From Canna indica (Eukaryota; Streptophyta; Magnoliopsida; Zingiberales; Cannaceae), in contig CP136890.1 in assembly GCA_034359265.1 (NCBI GenBank), positions 87,879,501 through 87,943,500 on the forward strand: DNA of 64,000 nt, in the 5' to 3' direction. The notes beneath the pieces were generated by a model. It searched no databases and was not told where the DNA came from. It saw only the letters and a list, made by a program, of their open reading frames with translations. Of this stretch, positions 11,959-22,300 are shown piece by piece. Both the position numbers and the translations under genes were made by a program. The first letter of the stretch is position 1, and every line of letters starts with the position of its first letter.

Positions 11959-14919
11959 GACTAAGACTGTGACCTTTAGTAAGCCCAGATTGCCTCAATT
12001 TTCCTTCCAGTGTGAGGGAATGGGAGACTCGTTGGTAGTCGTCTCGGCTCTCAAGGCCTGGAAGCTACTTCTGGGCAGATGTCAGTCCTTCTTGGCCTTT
12101 ATGTCTATGGCAGAGGGAGGTGGAGGTGCGACTAGGGACATCGAGGGGACGCCCGTGATATGCGGGTTCTCTGATGTATTTACGGAGGAGTTGCTAGGGT
12201 TGCCTCCAGAGAGGGAGATTGAGTTATGTATTGATTTGTAGCCTGATGTGAAATCGATCTCCATTCCGCCATATCGGATGACACCAGATGAGTTGGGGGA
12301 GTTGGAGTCCCAGTTGCAGGAGCTGCTTGAGTTAGGCTTCATTCGCCCAAGTGTTTCACCTTGGGGTGCTCTAGTGCTCTTTGTGAAAAAGAAGGACGGG
12401 TCCATGCGGATGTGCATTGATTACTGGCAGCTTAACAAGGTAACAGTGAAGAATTGGTACTTGCTGCCCAGGATTGATGATTTATTTGATCAGCTTTAGG
12501 GAGCTCAGTGGTTTTCTAAGATTAACCTACGGTTAGGGTACCATCAGTTGAGAATTCGGGACAGTGACGTCCCTAAGACTGCTTTCAGGTCGAGGTATGA
12601 GCGTTTTGAGTTCTTGGTGATGTCCTTCGAGCTGACTAATGCACCTGCAGCATTTATGGACCTGATGAACCGAGTGTTCAGGGAATACTTGAATAAATTT
12701 ATGATAGTATTTATTGATGACATCTTGATTTATTCCATGAGCAGGGAGGAACATGCTGAGCACTTGAGGGTGGTTCTGGAGACTCTCAGGGAGCACCGCT
12801 TATATGCCAAATTCTCCAAGTGCGAGTTCTGGCTGGAGAGTGTAGGGTTCCTTGGCCATGTGGTGTCCCGGAAATGGGTAAAAGTGGATCCTGCGAAGAT
12901 AGAAGCAGTTCAGAATTGAAAGAGGCCGACTAATGTCATTGTGATTCGCAGTTTCATGGGGTTGACAGGCTATTACAAAAAATTTATGGAGAATTTCTCT
13001 AGTATTACAGCGCCATTGACCTGCCTGACTCAGAAGAAGGTCAAATTCGACTGGGATAGTAAGTGCGATGAAAGCTTTCTGAAGCTCAAGGACCGCTTGA
13101 CGTCAACACCAATTTTGGCAGTACCCTCGGGCTCGGGAGGATTTATGGTTTACTGTGATGCCTCCCCGGTCGACTTGGGTTGTGTGTTGATGCAGAATGG
13201 CAGGGTGATAGCTTATGCCTCCCGGTAGTTGAAAGTTCACGAGAAGAATTACCCGACTCATGATCTTGAGCTAGCAGCAGTGGTGTTCACATTGAAGCTG
13301 TGGCGTCACTACCTTTATGGCAAGGCTTGTGAGATATACACTGATCATAAGAGCCTCCAGTATTTGCTCACTCAGAAGGAGTTGAACCTGAGGCAGAGAA
13401 GATGGCTTGGGCTCTTGAATAACTATGACTGCACAATCATATACCATTCGGAGAATGCTAATGTGGTGGTTGATGCTTTGAGCAGGAAGTCTATGGATAG
13501 TCTGGTGCATTTGGTAGTTACGAGGAGGCCGTTGGCTCAGGAATTGATCATGTTCTTGGATGACGGGGCATTTTTATCAGTATCAGCTTCTGGTGCGTTG
13601 GTGGCTCACCTAAGGGCACAGTCCACATTGGTAGACATGCTGCGGACAGCGCGGGAGGAGGATGTTTTTTGTGCACTCACTAAGGATCTGGCCAGGAGAG
13701 GCGATGCCGATAATGGTTCCAGTATTGACTCAAAGGGCGTTCTGAGGTTTAAAAACATGATTGTGGTGCTAGATATGGTTGAGGTTCGCAGGTAGGTACT
13801 AGAGATGGTTCATCGATCCACATATACTATGCATTCGGGAGCCACGAAAATGTACCATTATCTAAGGCAGAATTATTGGTGGAAAGGCATGAAGAGAGAA
13901 GTGGCCGAGTTTGTGTCTAAGTGTCTAGTGTGTCAGCAGGTTAAGGTCGAACATTTAAAGCCCAATAGGGTTGCTCTAGGACCTAGAAGAACCAGAGTGA
14001 AAATGGGAGAAGATAACCATGGATTTTGTAACAGGGTTGCCAAAGTCTAGGAAAGGTAATGATTCTATCTGGGTAGTAGTGGATCGCCTAACCAAGACGT
14101 CACATTTTATACCAGTCAAAACGACCTTTTCAGCCGAGTAGTATGCGAGGTTGTTCCTCTATCGGATCATTGCTTATCATGGTGTCCCTATTATGATTAT
14201 CTCATATTATGGTACTCAGTTCACCGATCGATTCTGGCAGTCGTTCCAGGAGGCGTTGGGCACTCAGGTTCGGTTTAGCACCGCGTTTCACCCTTAAATA
14301 GATGGTCAGTTGGAGCAGACCATTCAGACATTGGAGGATATGTTAAGAGCATGTGTCCTAGATTTGGAGGGTAGTTGGGAGAGACCCTTCTCCTAATTGA
14401 GTTTGCTTATAATAATAGTTATCAAAGCAGCATTGGGATGGCCCCTTTTGAGGCATTGTATGGGCAGAGATGCAGGTCGCCGGTAGGTTGGTTTGAGGCA
14501 GAGGATTCCCTTATGATGAGACCTGACTTAGTTGATGAGGCAGTAGAAAAAGTGAAACTAATCAGAGAGAGATTGTTGGCAGCTCAGAGTCGCCAGAAGA
14601 TATATACGGATGGAAAGGCGGGGGAGGTAGAGTTTGCTGAGGGGAGCATGATGTTCCTCAAGGTGTCCCCTATGAAAAGGGTGGTGAGGTTTGATAAGAA
14701 AGGAAAGCTAAGCCCTAGGTTCATCGGGTTGTTCCTTATTCTTAGGTGCAGGGGAGCTGTGGCATATGAGTTGTCTTTACCTCCTAGTATGGACCGGGTG
14801 CATCCGGAGTTTCATGTGTCTATGTTGAAGAAGTATATTCGGGATGAGTCCCATGTGATTGAGCCTACCACTGTAGGGGTGGATTCAGCAGTCTCTTATG
14901 AGGAGCAACCAGTTGAGGT

Positions 14920-16621
14920 TGTTGGCCTAAGGTTTTCTACCTTGGTCTTAATCTCGATTTTGATGATAACAAACATGGAACTAATGTTTCATTGAGAAAT
15001 CTTTCAGGTTCCATATCGGTTAGCGCTCAACGCCCCCGATCGGAAAAATTGAAGAAATCGAAGAAATCGACAAGGACGCTCGTCGACGCTCAGATTCATT
15101 GGAAAGTTAGAGTTTAGATCTAGGGTGTCTATTTTATAATGTAATCCTCTTTATGATACAAAGAACCCAAAAACCATCCCCGAATCCCAAAACATGAAAA
15201 CCCGAAAACCGCCCCAAAATTCACTAAGCCTAAGGAGCTCCTTGGAGTGCTATATGACATATATATTATCTTGACATAAAAAATAGCGGTAATTATTCCT
15301 TGGGTAGAAACTAGATAACGAGGTATTTTAAAGGATTTTTTGGAAGCCTTTAGCCTACCCATACTTGACTCGGGAAGTTAAAAAAAAATGTTTTTTGAAA
15401 AATTTGTACTAAACCCCAAAAACTAGATTTTGATTCTTAAGGATTTTGATTTTTTAGATATTTTTATTGAATCCAAATGGGGGTAATCTTTATATAATAT
15501 TTATGTTTTAAAGTTATTTAACTTAAAGTTAATAAATATTATATAAGTAGGCTTAGCGAAGACGGAACCAAAATAAACAAAGAAAACCAAGCAAACTAGC
15601 AGTCTGCCCAGTTTTCGGTCGACCGAATGTTGTTAAAAATAGGCAGTAGTTGCTTCGGTCGGCTGGATCGTGAATGAGAAGAATCGTGTCTCATTCGATC
15701 AACCGGACAGAGCGATTAATCCACAGAAAGCCAGTAGTCGCTCGAGCGGTCGATCGGTCGGTCGACCGATGATCGACCAACAAGCGATCAAACGGCGAAA
15801 ACAGCTAGTTTTTCGCCCGTTGAGCCGCCTGTTACATTCCATTTTCTTCTTGGCTCTATAAATACCCAAACCCAGCCTTCCTTAAACAACTTTTGATCAT
15901 TCTTAACCTTCATTGAGCCATCATTGATCAACTCTAAGCTTTCATTACGCCATTTTTTAGAGAAATCCTAGTCTGAGCTTTCATTCCTAGAATTTGCCTT
16001 CAAATTTAATTTGATTCATCATCAAGGCATCAAGAGGAGTTAGGATTCATTGTGTTGAAGCTAAGTATTTGTATTATTGTATTTTTTGCTCTATTACTTG
16101 TATATTTTCTTATTTCTTTCATTGTATTAAAAGTTGTGTAAACCTAGGTTGCTAGGTTTGATTTGGTTGGTGGTTGCCTTGGTGTTAAGGCTTAATTCCA
16201 CCGTTGTAAACGTAGTTTACTAGGATTAGTTCTAGTTATCCTTTAGGTTGAGGTGGGAGAGTGCTCTCGGTAGGAAGGCGTGATACTTCCGGGTGTGGAA
16301 GTGCCTTCGGTTGGAGAGCGGAGATTTTCCGATGTAAAGTCCTCATTGTAAGGGAAACAAGATATAATCTAGTAAATTTAGTTTGGAAATCCTAATCGGG
16401 GTGCTTAGGTAGTGGAGTAGGCATTGGTGCCGAACCACTATAAATCTCTGTGATAGCATTGTTATTTTTGTTCGTGTTTATTGCTTCATATTTATTGCTT
16501 CCGCTTGTTATAAATATCGTGCTTAGCCTAACAAATCAAGAAACAATTAAAATCGGAATTAGGCGAAAAATTTAGTTAACACACTATTCACCCCCTCTCT
16601 AGTGTGCCATTTCACCCAACA
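14920..16621 (+). mobile_element. Solo LTR, Copia SIRE/Maximus-like, 1.7 kb
   Basis: It begins TGTTGGCC and ends CACCCAACA. The flanking 5-mers are GAGGT and GATGT (4 of 5). It lies inside the integrase reading frame of the Tekay element. The end segment with CTATTCACCCCCTCTC is typical of long SIRE/Maximus-like LTRs. It is clearly homologous to the solo LTR at 44657-47029. No internal region remains, so it arose by LTR-LTR recombination. Confidence 0.8.
15857..15864 (+). promoter_or_regulatory. TATA box of the Copia-type solo LTR
   Basis: TATAAATA lies at the same relative place as TATATATA (46276-46283) in the homologous LTR. Upstream, 15610-15790 is packed with GGTCGACC-type palindromes. 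Confidence 0.5.
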
Positions 16622-16780
16622 GATGTGCTATACCGGTAGATCAAAAAATTGAGGTCCAATGAGATTCCCTTGGTTAAGATCAGGTGGGAGCACCACTCCG
16701 GGCAAGAGACCACTTGGGAGGTGGAGCAGGATATGAGAGAGCGTTATCCCGTGTTGTTTGATGATCTGATGAGTCATTAA

Positions 16781-17613
16781 GGGCCTGTTTGGTTAGCGAA
16801 ATCAAGTCTGTTTTTATGATTTCAGTTTCACTGAAATCAAAATTATTTACGAAAATGTGTTTGGTTTAGCGTTTTCATGAAACTAAATCAAAACCAGAAT
16901 GAAAATAAAATCAGTTTTCTTAATAAAAATAAAAACATCATAATGTTGTTTTATGTGATTTCGAGACTGTCGATTTCGTTATCAAAATACAATGACAATT
17001 TTATAATTATAAATATTTTTTTTATAAAATTAATTAATTTAAAAATAAAACAAAGTTTATTTAATTTTTAAAAATAAAAATAAAAATCATCATTTTTAAC
17101 TCAAACTATTATCTTAAATTTATATATAAATTAATTAAACTAATTTATATCTAATTGACTCAAACTCAAATTTTAAATAATTCAATTTTTTTAAAGTTGA
17201 TCTATTTATAATTTAATTAAAACTAATTTTAGACTATTGGACTTATTTTTTAAAAAAATTATAATAACTATTAATTAATTTGTATATCTAATTGAACAAA
17301 AAGTATCTTAAATTACCAATAACCTAATTAATTAAATAATATAAATATTTTATAACCATATTAGCAAATATTTAATTTTGTAAACTAACTAAACATTTAA
17401 TTACTACTAAAAATATTCAAGGAAAATTAATATTATTTTTTATACCCAAATAAATATTCACGGGTTTTAACTAACTAAATATGATGTTGTTTTCATTAAC
17501 CAAACACGTTTTCAGAAAATTAAAAATTAGAAACCAAACCAAGTTTTCGAAACCAAGTTTTCAGTTTCACTGAAACCAAATCAGAAAATAGTTTTCGTTA
17601 ACCAAACAACACA
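16781..17613 (+). mobile_element. PIF/Harbinger-type element, copy 1, TSD TAA
   Basis: The ends are GGGCCTGTTTGGTTAGCGAA and, from the right, TGTGTTGTTTGGTTAACG. They are flanked by TAA at 16778-16780 and 17614-17616. The left TAA is the stop codon of the Tekay pol gene. Length is 833 bp, AT-rich, with no transposase. Two relatives are at 41281-42110 and 43434-44340. Confidence 0.85.
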
Positions 17614-17829
17614 TAAGTTTCTTTTTCCAAAATTCGAAGACGAATTTTCTTTAATAATGGAGGATTATAATATCCTAGATATTAATATTTATTTCTGTCA
17701 TTATTTGTGATTATCAGCCTAGCGGGCTAGCTCGAGGTCGAGCCGAGTCGACTCATGGTCCGGTGCGAGCTTGCGAGCTCGGGTAAGTAGAAATTTAAAT
17801 TATGCGATTTCTTTTCTTGGTTCGGTAAA

Positions 17830-18345
17830 CCGCTAACTAAAAACTGCATCCGCACCGTATCCGATCTATATCTGTAAGTAAAAATGGATATGAATACATA
17901 TACGAATTTAGAAAACTTATATTCGCGCGGATACGGTGCGAATATGGATATGATTGTGGATCTGCACCGTATTCGCACCGTATCCACACCGCCTATCTGC
18001 GTCTCTCAATTACTATTTTATCCATATAAGTTATTAATATATATAAGAGCTCTATGGTAATTTTATGTCAAGATGAATTTTAAAATATATTATATATTTA
18101 TTTTTGATCATTGAATTGATAATTTATTGATTTTTTAATTAAATATATTATTTTAATTTTTTTTAAATACGGTGTGGATACGGATGCGATGCGAATATCC
18201 GCATTTGAAGCGGTGCGGATATGGATATCCATATTCATATCCGTAGCGGATACAGTGCAGATACGAATATGCGTATATGGGGTGCGGTGCGGATACGGAT
18301 AATTCAGTATCCGCATCGTATCTGATCCATTGCTAGCCCTAGCCA
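17830..18345. mobile_element. Small non-autonomous element with GGATACGG/CCGTATCC motifs
   Basis: Both ends carry dense CCGTATCC, GCGGATAC and GGATATGG repeats in both orientations around an AT-rich core. This subterminal layout is hAT-like. The right end, read inward, is TAGGGCTAGCAATGGATC; the left end is less clear and I could not fix a TSD. The element interrupts the Tekay 3' LTR. Confidence 0.55.
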
Positions 18346-19538
18346 CCCTCTTGTTGAGCCGAGTCGCCCCCTTTGAGGCCGGATTCGGAGGCCGCCGCTT
18401 GGAAATTCTTCTCTAGTTCTTTCTTTCCAATAGGGTGACTGGTTTTACCCCTCTTTCTCTCGGGTTTTTCTCGTGTTCTTGAACCGGTTTGGGCGTTGTG
18501 CCGTTCTTGAACGTTTCTTCGTCGATTTTGTGTTTTATCGCCGAAATCTTGTGATGACTTGTGGGAGGGAACTCGAGGTCTCCCCCTTTGTGGCTTGGCA
18601 GCCCTAAGAATACCCTAGGGGTGCTCGGCCAAGATGGAAGAAGAGGTGCCCTCTAGGTGTTTGATAAAATGCCTAAGAGTTGTTTTCTTGTGATTCTTGA
18701 TATCTATGCCATGAATTGCTTGTCAATTTAGATTTCTACATGTTAATGCATGTTTGGTAATTAATATGTGATTTTTTTGAAATTTAATCATGTTTATAAA
18801 AAAAATAGGATTTGATCTTGAAGCCATGGATGTGCTTGATATGGGTTCTTGATCATGGAGTTGGATTCTTGTTTAAATATTATCTTGATGCTTGCTAATC
18901 TTGGCTAAATAAACATGATTTAATTCTTGTGAATTTTGTCTCAATGTTATAATTCTATTTTGAGAGTGGTTAAGGATTTAATTTCTGTAAATTTTAGATT
19001 TATTTCCTTGATGTGCTAAAAATTCTTTTGCTGAAAACTATATACTGAATTATTGAGTTGAGCTGATTTTGAAAACTCTGTTGTGATGTGAATAGATTTT
19101 TGAATATAGTCATGTAACCTATCGTTTTGACCAGAAAATATAGTTTGAAAATATATGATACACTTCGAAAACCAGATTCGGATTAGATACACAAGTTTGG
19201 GGCTCAACAGTAAACTGAGAATAAAATCCTAATTTTTGATGATGATAAATTTTAATTGCATAATTAAAATACAAGGAACATCATAATCTGTTATGAACCA
19301 ACAAATAAATATTATGCATGAAATAAAACCTCACGGGTTTATGACATTACGGGTCTAGGAGTTGGGATCGGGCATTGGGCGTTGTGGAGTTTTCCCAATA
19401 GAGACATCCCTAAGATACCGTAGGAGACACTTGACATAGGTCATGTTGTGTCATATCTTATTGAATGGCAGAGAGGCTCGGTTAGGAGCCGGATTGCGGG
19501 CTAGACCCAGAAGATTGGATGGCTAATTCCCAACATGT

Positions 19539-19919
19539 GGAACAAGTTCGGATGAGCAAATCCCGATTGTTCCCTAGATTCTATATTTAAAGGAATAAGT
19601 TCGGATGGGCGAATCCCGTTTATTCATACGTTATCATTTTGGAACGAGTTCGGATGGGCAAATCCCGATTGTTCTCGTGTTTTCTCGTGGAACAAGTTCG
19701 AACGAGCAAATCTCGATTGTTCTAGAGTTTCTTTAATGAATAAGTTCGGACAGGCAAATCTCAATTATTCCTGTGATATCTTAAAGGGGCAAGTTCGGAC
19801 GGACGAATCTCGATTGTTTCTTCGCGTCTCGTGGAGCAAGTTCGGACGGGCCAAACCCGATTGCTCCTGAATTTCTTTATATTAGGATAAGTTCGGATGA
19901 GCCAATTCTGATTATCCTA
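19539..19919 (+). repeat. Tandem array of eight covarying hairpins in the Tekay LTR
   Basis: Eight units, each about 35 bases with roughly 50-base spacing, share a core A-A-G-T-T-C-G-G and C-G-A-T-T. They start at 19539, 19592, 19641, 19689, 19738, 19786, 19833 and 19883. The outer arms pair and change together: GGAACAA/TTGTTCC, GAATAA/TTATTC, GGAGCAA/TTGCTCC and AGGATAA/TTATCCT. An inner stem also varies (GGG/CCC in some units, GAG/CTC in another). Confidence 0.85.
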
Positions 19920-20484
19920 GTATATTTTATTGCCTTAGGACATGGTAGGCTTACGCCTGTTGTACTTCACCGATGGAGTGTTGGATGCCTTCGGGCAAGT
20001 GGTGGCCAGATGACCTGTTAGCTAGTCACTCCCTTGTGACCTTTCCTACTTGAGTCAGGTGTTTTGCATTTAGCTATATCTGTGTTTGGTTTCTCGTGGG
20101 GGTTGGTAGAACCACTCACTGAGTTCTTTGAACTCATCTATTGTCGTTGTTTTTGTTTTGCAGAGCCTGACCGGTGATGTGGGCTAGAGCACTTGGCGCG
20201 GCTAGAGGGCATAAGAGCTACATTGATCTCATAACAGTCTTAGTTAGGGGTCGTAGTCGAGTCTGTAGTAGTTTTGTCATGCACTTGTGATTTGGTATTT
20301 TGGAGTTGTAGTCCCGTGGGGACATTCATGTCTTTTATTTAATTTCTATTTGTTAAAAGAAATGTCGCTCTTTGATTTATTTTCTTTCTGCACTTAAATT
20401 TTTGATAAAAAAGTTTTTACTGTTTAAATGAAATCTATTTTGGTTTCTCTTTTATAATAAAAATTATTTATTTCTTCCGCTATC

Positions 20485-21210
20485 TTTTTATGTGTTGGCA
20501 TGTGCATGAGTTAGGCTCCGGAGTATAGGCACGTATACCCTGGTCGGTCACGTCACTCTGAGTTGGGGCGTGACATTAAAAAATCTTATTGGTTAACCGA
20601 AAACTAGAGGTTAACTGAACCTAAAAAATCGAAACTGAAGTGACAATTAATCAAAGTTAATGGACCGATTTACAGTTAATAATTTTGAAAAATCAAAGCT
20701 AATGGACCGGTTAATAAAATTACTAATGGACCAGTTAACCGGTCCATGCTCACCCCTACTTTAAATAGTTTGAGCAATCTTCTTCCTATGTAGGGGTGAG
20801 CATCGGTCGGTTCGATTAATTAACCGAATCAAAATTAAAAAATTTCATTTTTATGTGTTGGCATGTGCATGAGTTAGGCTCCGGAGTATAGGCACGTATA
20901 CCCTGGTCGGTCACGTCACTCTGAGTTGGGGCGTGACATTAAAAAATCTTATTGGTTAACCGAAAACTACAGGTTAACTGAACTTAAAAAATCGAAACTG
21001 AAGTGACGATTAATCAAAGTTAATGGACCGATTTACAGTTAATAATTTTGAAAAACCGAAGCTAATGGACCGGTTAATAAAATTACTAATGGACCAGTTA
21101 ACCGGTCCATGCTCACCCCTACTTTAAATAGTTTGAGCAATCCTCTTCCTATGTAGGGGTGAGCATCGGTCGGTTCGATTAATTAACCGAATCAAAATTA
21201 AAAAATTTCA
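20485..21210. repeat. 363-bp tandem duplication across element boundaries
   Basis: Copies 20485-20847 and 20848-21210 are nearly identical. Each holds, in order, the 3' end of the Tekay LTR, the 3' end of a hAT, a piece of TRIM LTR and the first 57 bp of a second hAT. The junction has a short T-run in common. The duplication is younger than all four elements. Confidence 0.9.
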
Positions 21211-21720
21211 TTAATCGTTTACCGAACCAAAAAAATTCAGTTAATTTGGTTCGATTAATCGAATTTTTCTATTCGATTCGGTTAATTTATCGAATTTACC
21301 AAAAAAATCTATAAAAAATTAACACTATCAAGATTTGAACATTGGATCTCCCAAACATATATAAAATAACTTACCACTAGCCAAGCATATTATCCAACAT
21401 AAATCTTACTATTATAGCTATATCTGTCATAATAATAAAAAACAAAAATAACATCCAAACTGAGATTTGAAGTTGGGACTTTTGAATTACTAACAACCTA
21501 CCTTAATCAATTGGGCAAATAATACTATATGAGACAAATTTTGATTTTATCTTATTTTATGTTATATTCAGTTAATTCGATAATTAACTAAATCAATTGG
21601 TTAATTTATCGAATCGAACTAAAAACCAAAAACTTAAATTATTCAAAAAAATTGATTCGATTAATTCGGGTTCGGTTCGGTCGATTAATTCAGTTAATCG
21701 ATAAATTTTGCTCATCCCTA
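21154..21720. mobile_element. Second hAT element in the TRIM LTR
   Basis: The TSDs are TTCCTATG (21146-21153) and CTCCTATG (21721-21728), one mismatch. The ends are TAGGGGTGAGCATCGG and, from the right, TAGGGATGAGCAAAAT. The subterminal parts are rich in CGGTTAATT. Two tRNA-like modules lie on the minus strand at 21331-21385 and 21461-21518. No ORF. Confidence 0.85.
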
Positions 21721-21770
21721 CTCCTATGAGCTAATTTTTAAGGTGAAGTTAGGTCACTAATCTCTTAACA

Positions 21771-22230
21771 ACTCTTATAAAAACTTTATTTTGTTCTCAT
21801 CTACATGCTCGATTATCTACTTAAAAATAAAATAGTATTCGATTGTAATTCTTATTAGTGAAGTCAGAAAAATGCTAATAAATTTCCAATCCCCCAAAAC
21901 CTTGCAATTTCCGAGATTAGGATCATTAATATCCATAGTTAATTAACTTGATTTATATACTCATGGAGTCATGGCAAAAATCCAAGAACTCAAGCATTGA
22001 TATTTAAATTCTTCAGGATTCATTTCTCTATAGGAATTAATCATAAGTTTTTTAAATCATAAGAAGAATTTTTTAGCTACTCTTTTTTCACCAGCATAGT
22101 TCGAGAAGAAAATTTCAAGCACTACGATGACATGATTGAGAGTTCTTTGTACATATGAACAAATAATTAACCTTAATTTGGTTCTGCATAAAGTCTTCTT
22201 GTAGCAGAGTAAGCTTCATCAGCATGCAAA
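21771..22230. other. Intergenic sequence, nothing recognised
   Basis: AT-rich sequence between the TRIM and the DUF688-like gene; probably includes that gene's 3' UTR near 22200. Confidence 0.5.
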
Positions 22231-22251
22231 AGCAGCAGCAGCAGCAGCAGA
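22231..22251. repeat. (AGC)7 microsatellite
   Basis: Seven AGC units, about 50 bp downstream of the stop codon of the minus-strand DUF688-like gene, so probably in its 3' UTR. Confidence 0.9.
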
Positions 22252-22300
22252 GTTTTGGCTACCAAATCCAGGTTCTATCTATGAAAACTTCGGCTCCGCT

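Larger units (their letters stand above)
11959..16780 (+). pseudogene. Tekay-type pol polyprotein (RT, RNase H, integrase), broken
   Basis: Domains follow in Gypsy order. A post-protease linker comes first (SALKAWKLL, then LPPEREIELCIDL). Reverse transcriptase follows (12248-12919; [20 protein letters not shown], and catalytic [10 protein letters not shown] near 12710). RNase H is at 12941-13500 (VYCDASPVDLG, then [11 protein letters not shown]). Integrase has an HHCC finger (near 13830-13950, ending KCLVCQQVK) and a core ([16 protein letters not shown] near 14025). The C-terminal region ends at 16780 (EIPLVKIRWEHHSGQETTWE). Stops interrupt it at about 12239, 12497, 12917, 13226, 13793 and 14048. 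The second catalytic Asp of integrase appears lost: the usual S-D-x-G-T-Q reads SYYGTQ. A solo LTR splits the C-terminal domain at 14920-16621. Gag and protease are absent, so it is not functional. Confidence 0.9.
11388..20575 (+). mobile_element. Ty3/Gypsy Tekay-type retrotransposon, gag deleted, TSD TTAAA
   Basis: A perfect 5-bp TSD TTAAA flanks it (11383-11387 and 20576-20580). The 5' LTR is truncated (11388 to about 11958) and fused to the pol region; gag and protease are missing. The full 3' LTR spans 17666-20575. Both LTRs begin TATAATATCC and the 3' LTR ends GGGGCGTGACA. Inside are a Copia-type solo LTR (14920-16621) and a PIF element (16781-17613), and a small element sits in the 3' LTR. 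The element cannot make its own proteins. Confidence 0.85.
17666..20575 (+). repeat. 3' LTR of the Tekay-type element
   Basis: It begins TATAATATCCTAG after a purine-rich tract (AATGGAGGAT) and ends GGGGCGTGACA. It contains a small inserted element (about 17830-18345) and a tandem hairpin array (19539-19919). A TTTTTGTTTTGCAG tract near 20150-20162 resembles a splice acceptor; the solo LTR at 35846-38278 has a matching tract near 37917-37928. Confidence 0.8.
10967..21121. mobile_element. hAT element inserted in the TRIM LTR, TSD CTTTAAAT
   Basis: The 8-bp TSD CTTTAAAT lies at 10959-10966 and 21122-21129, with an extra copy at 20759-20766 made by a later tandem duplication. The ends read TAGGGGTAAG and, from the right, TAGGGGTGAGC. 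The element's own sequence, about 600 bp, is rich in GGTTAACC and ACCGGTC motifs near both ends and has no ORF. A Tekay-type retrotransposon occupies its middle. Confidence 0.85.
10700..21770 (+). mobile_element. TRIM (miniature LTR retrotransposon) split by nested insertions
   Basis: LTR 1 is 10700-10814 (TGTTAAAATCC...TTAACA). LTR 2 starts at 10918 (TGTTAAAATTCC) and ends at 21770 (CTCTTAACA), but is broken by two hAT insertions. Putting aside the inserts, LTR 2 follows LTR 1 phrase by phrase (TAGTTTGAGCAAT, CCTATGAGCTA). A degenerate initiator-Met primer-binding site (CTATCAGAGTC) follows LTR 1, and a purine-rich tract (GAGGGGTG) precedes LTR 2. The flanking 5-mers are AATCT and ACTCT (4 of 5 match). 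The original element was about 350 bp and coded for nothing. Confidence 0.75.

Noticed and set aside
11766..11998. Proline/serine-rich ORFs on both strands
   Set aside because: C+T-rich LTR leader sequence; the pol reading frame begins just after and in another context.
19539..19919. CRISPR-like array
   Set aside because: Spacing is regular but units are imperfect, the spacers are short and decayed, no cas genes exist, and the host is a plant; it is an LTR hairpin array.
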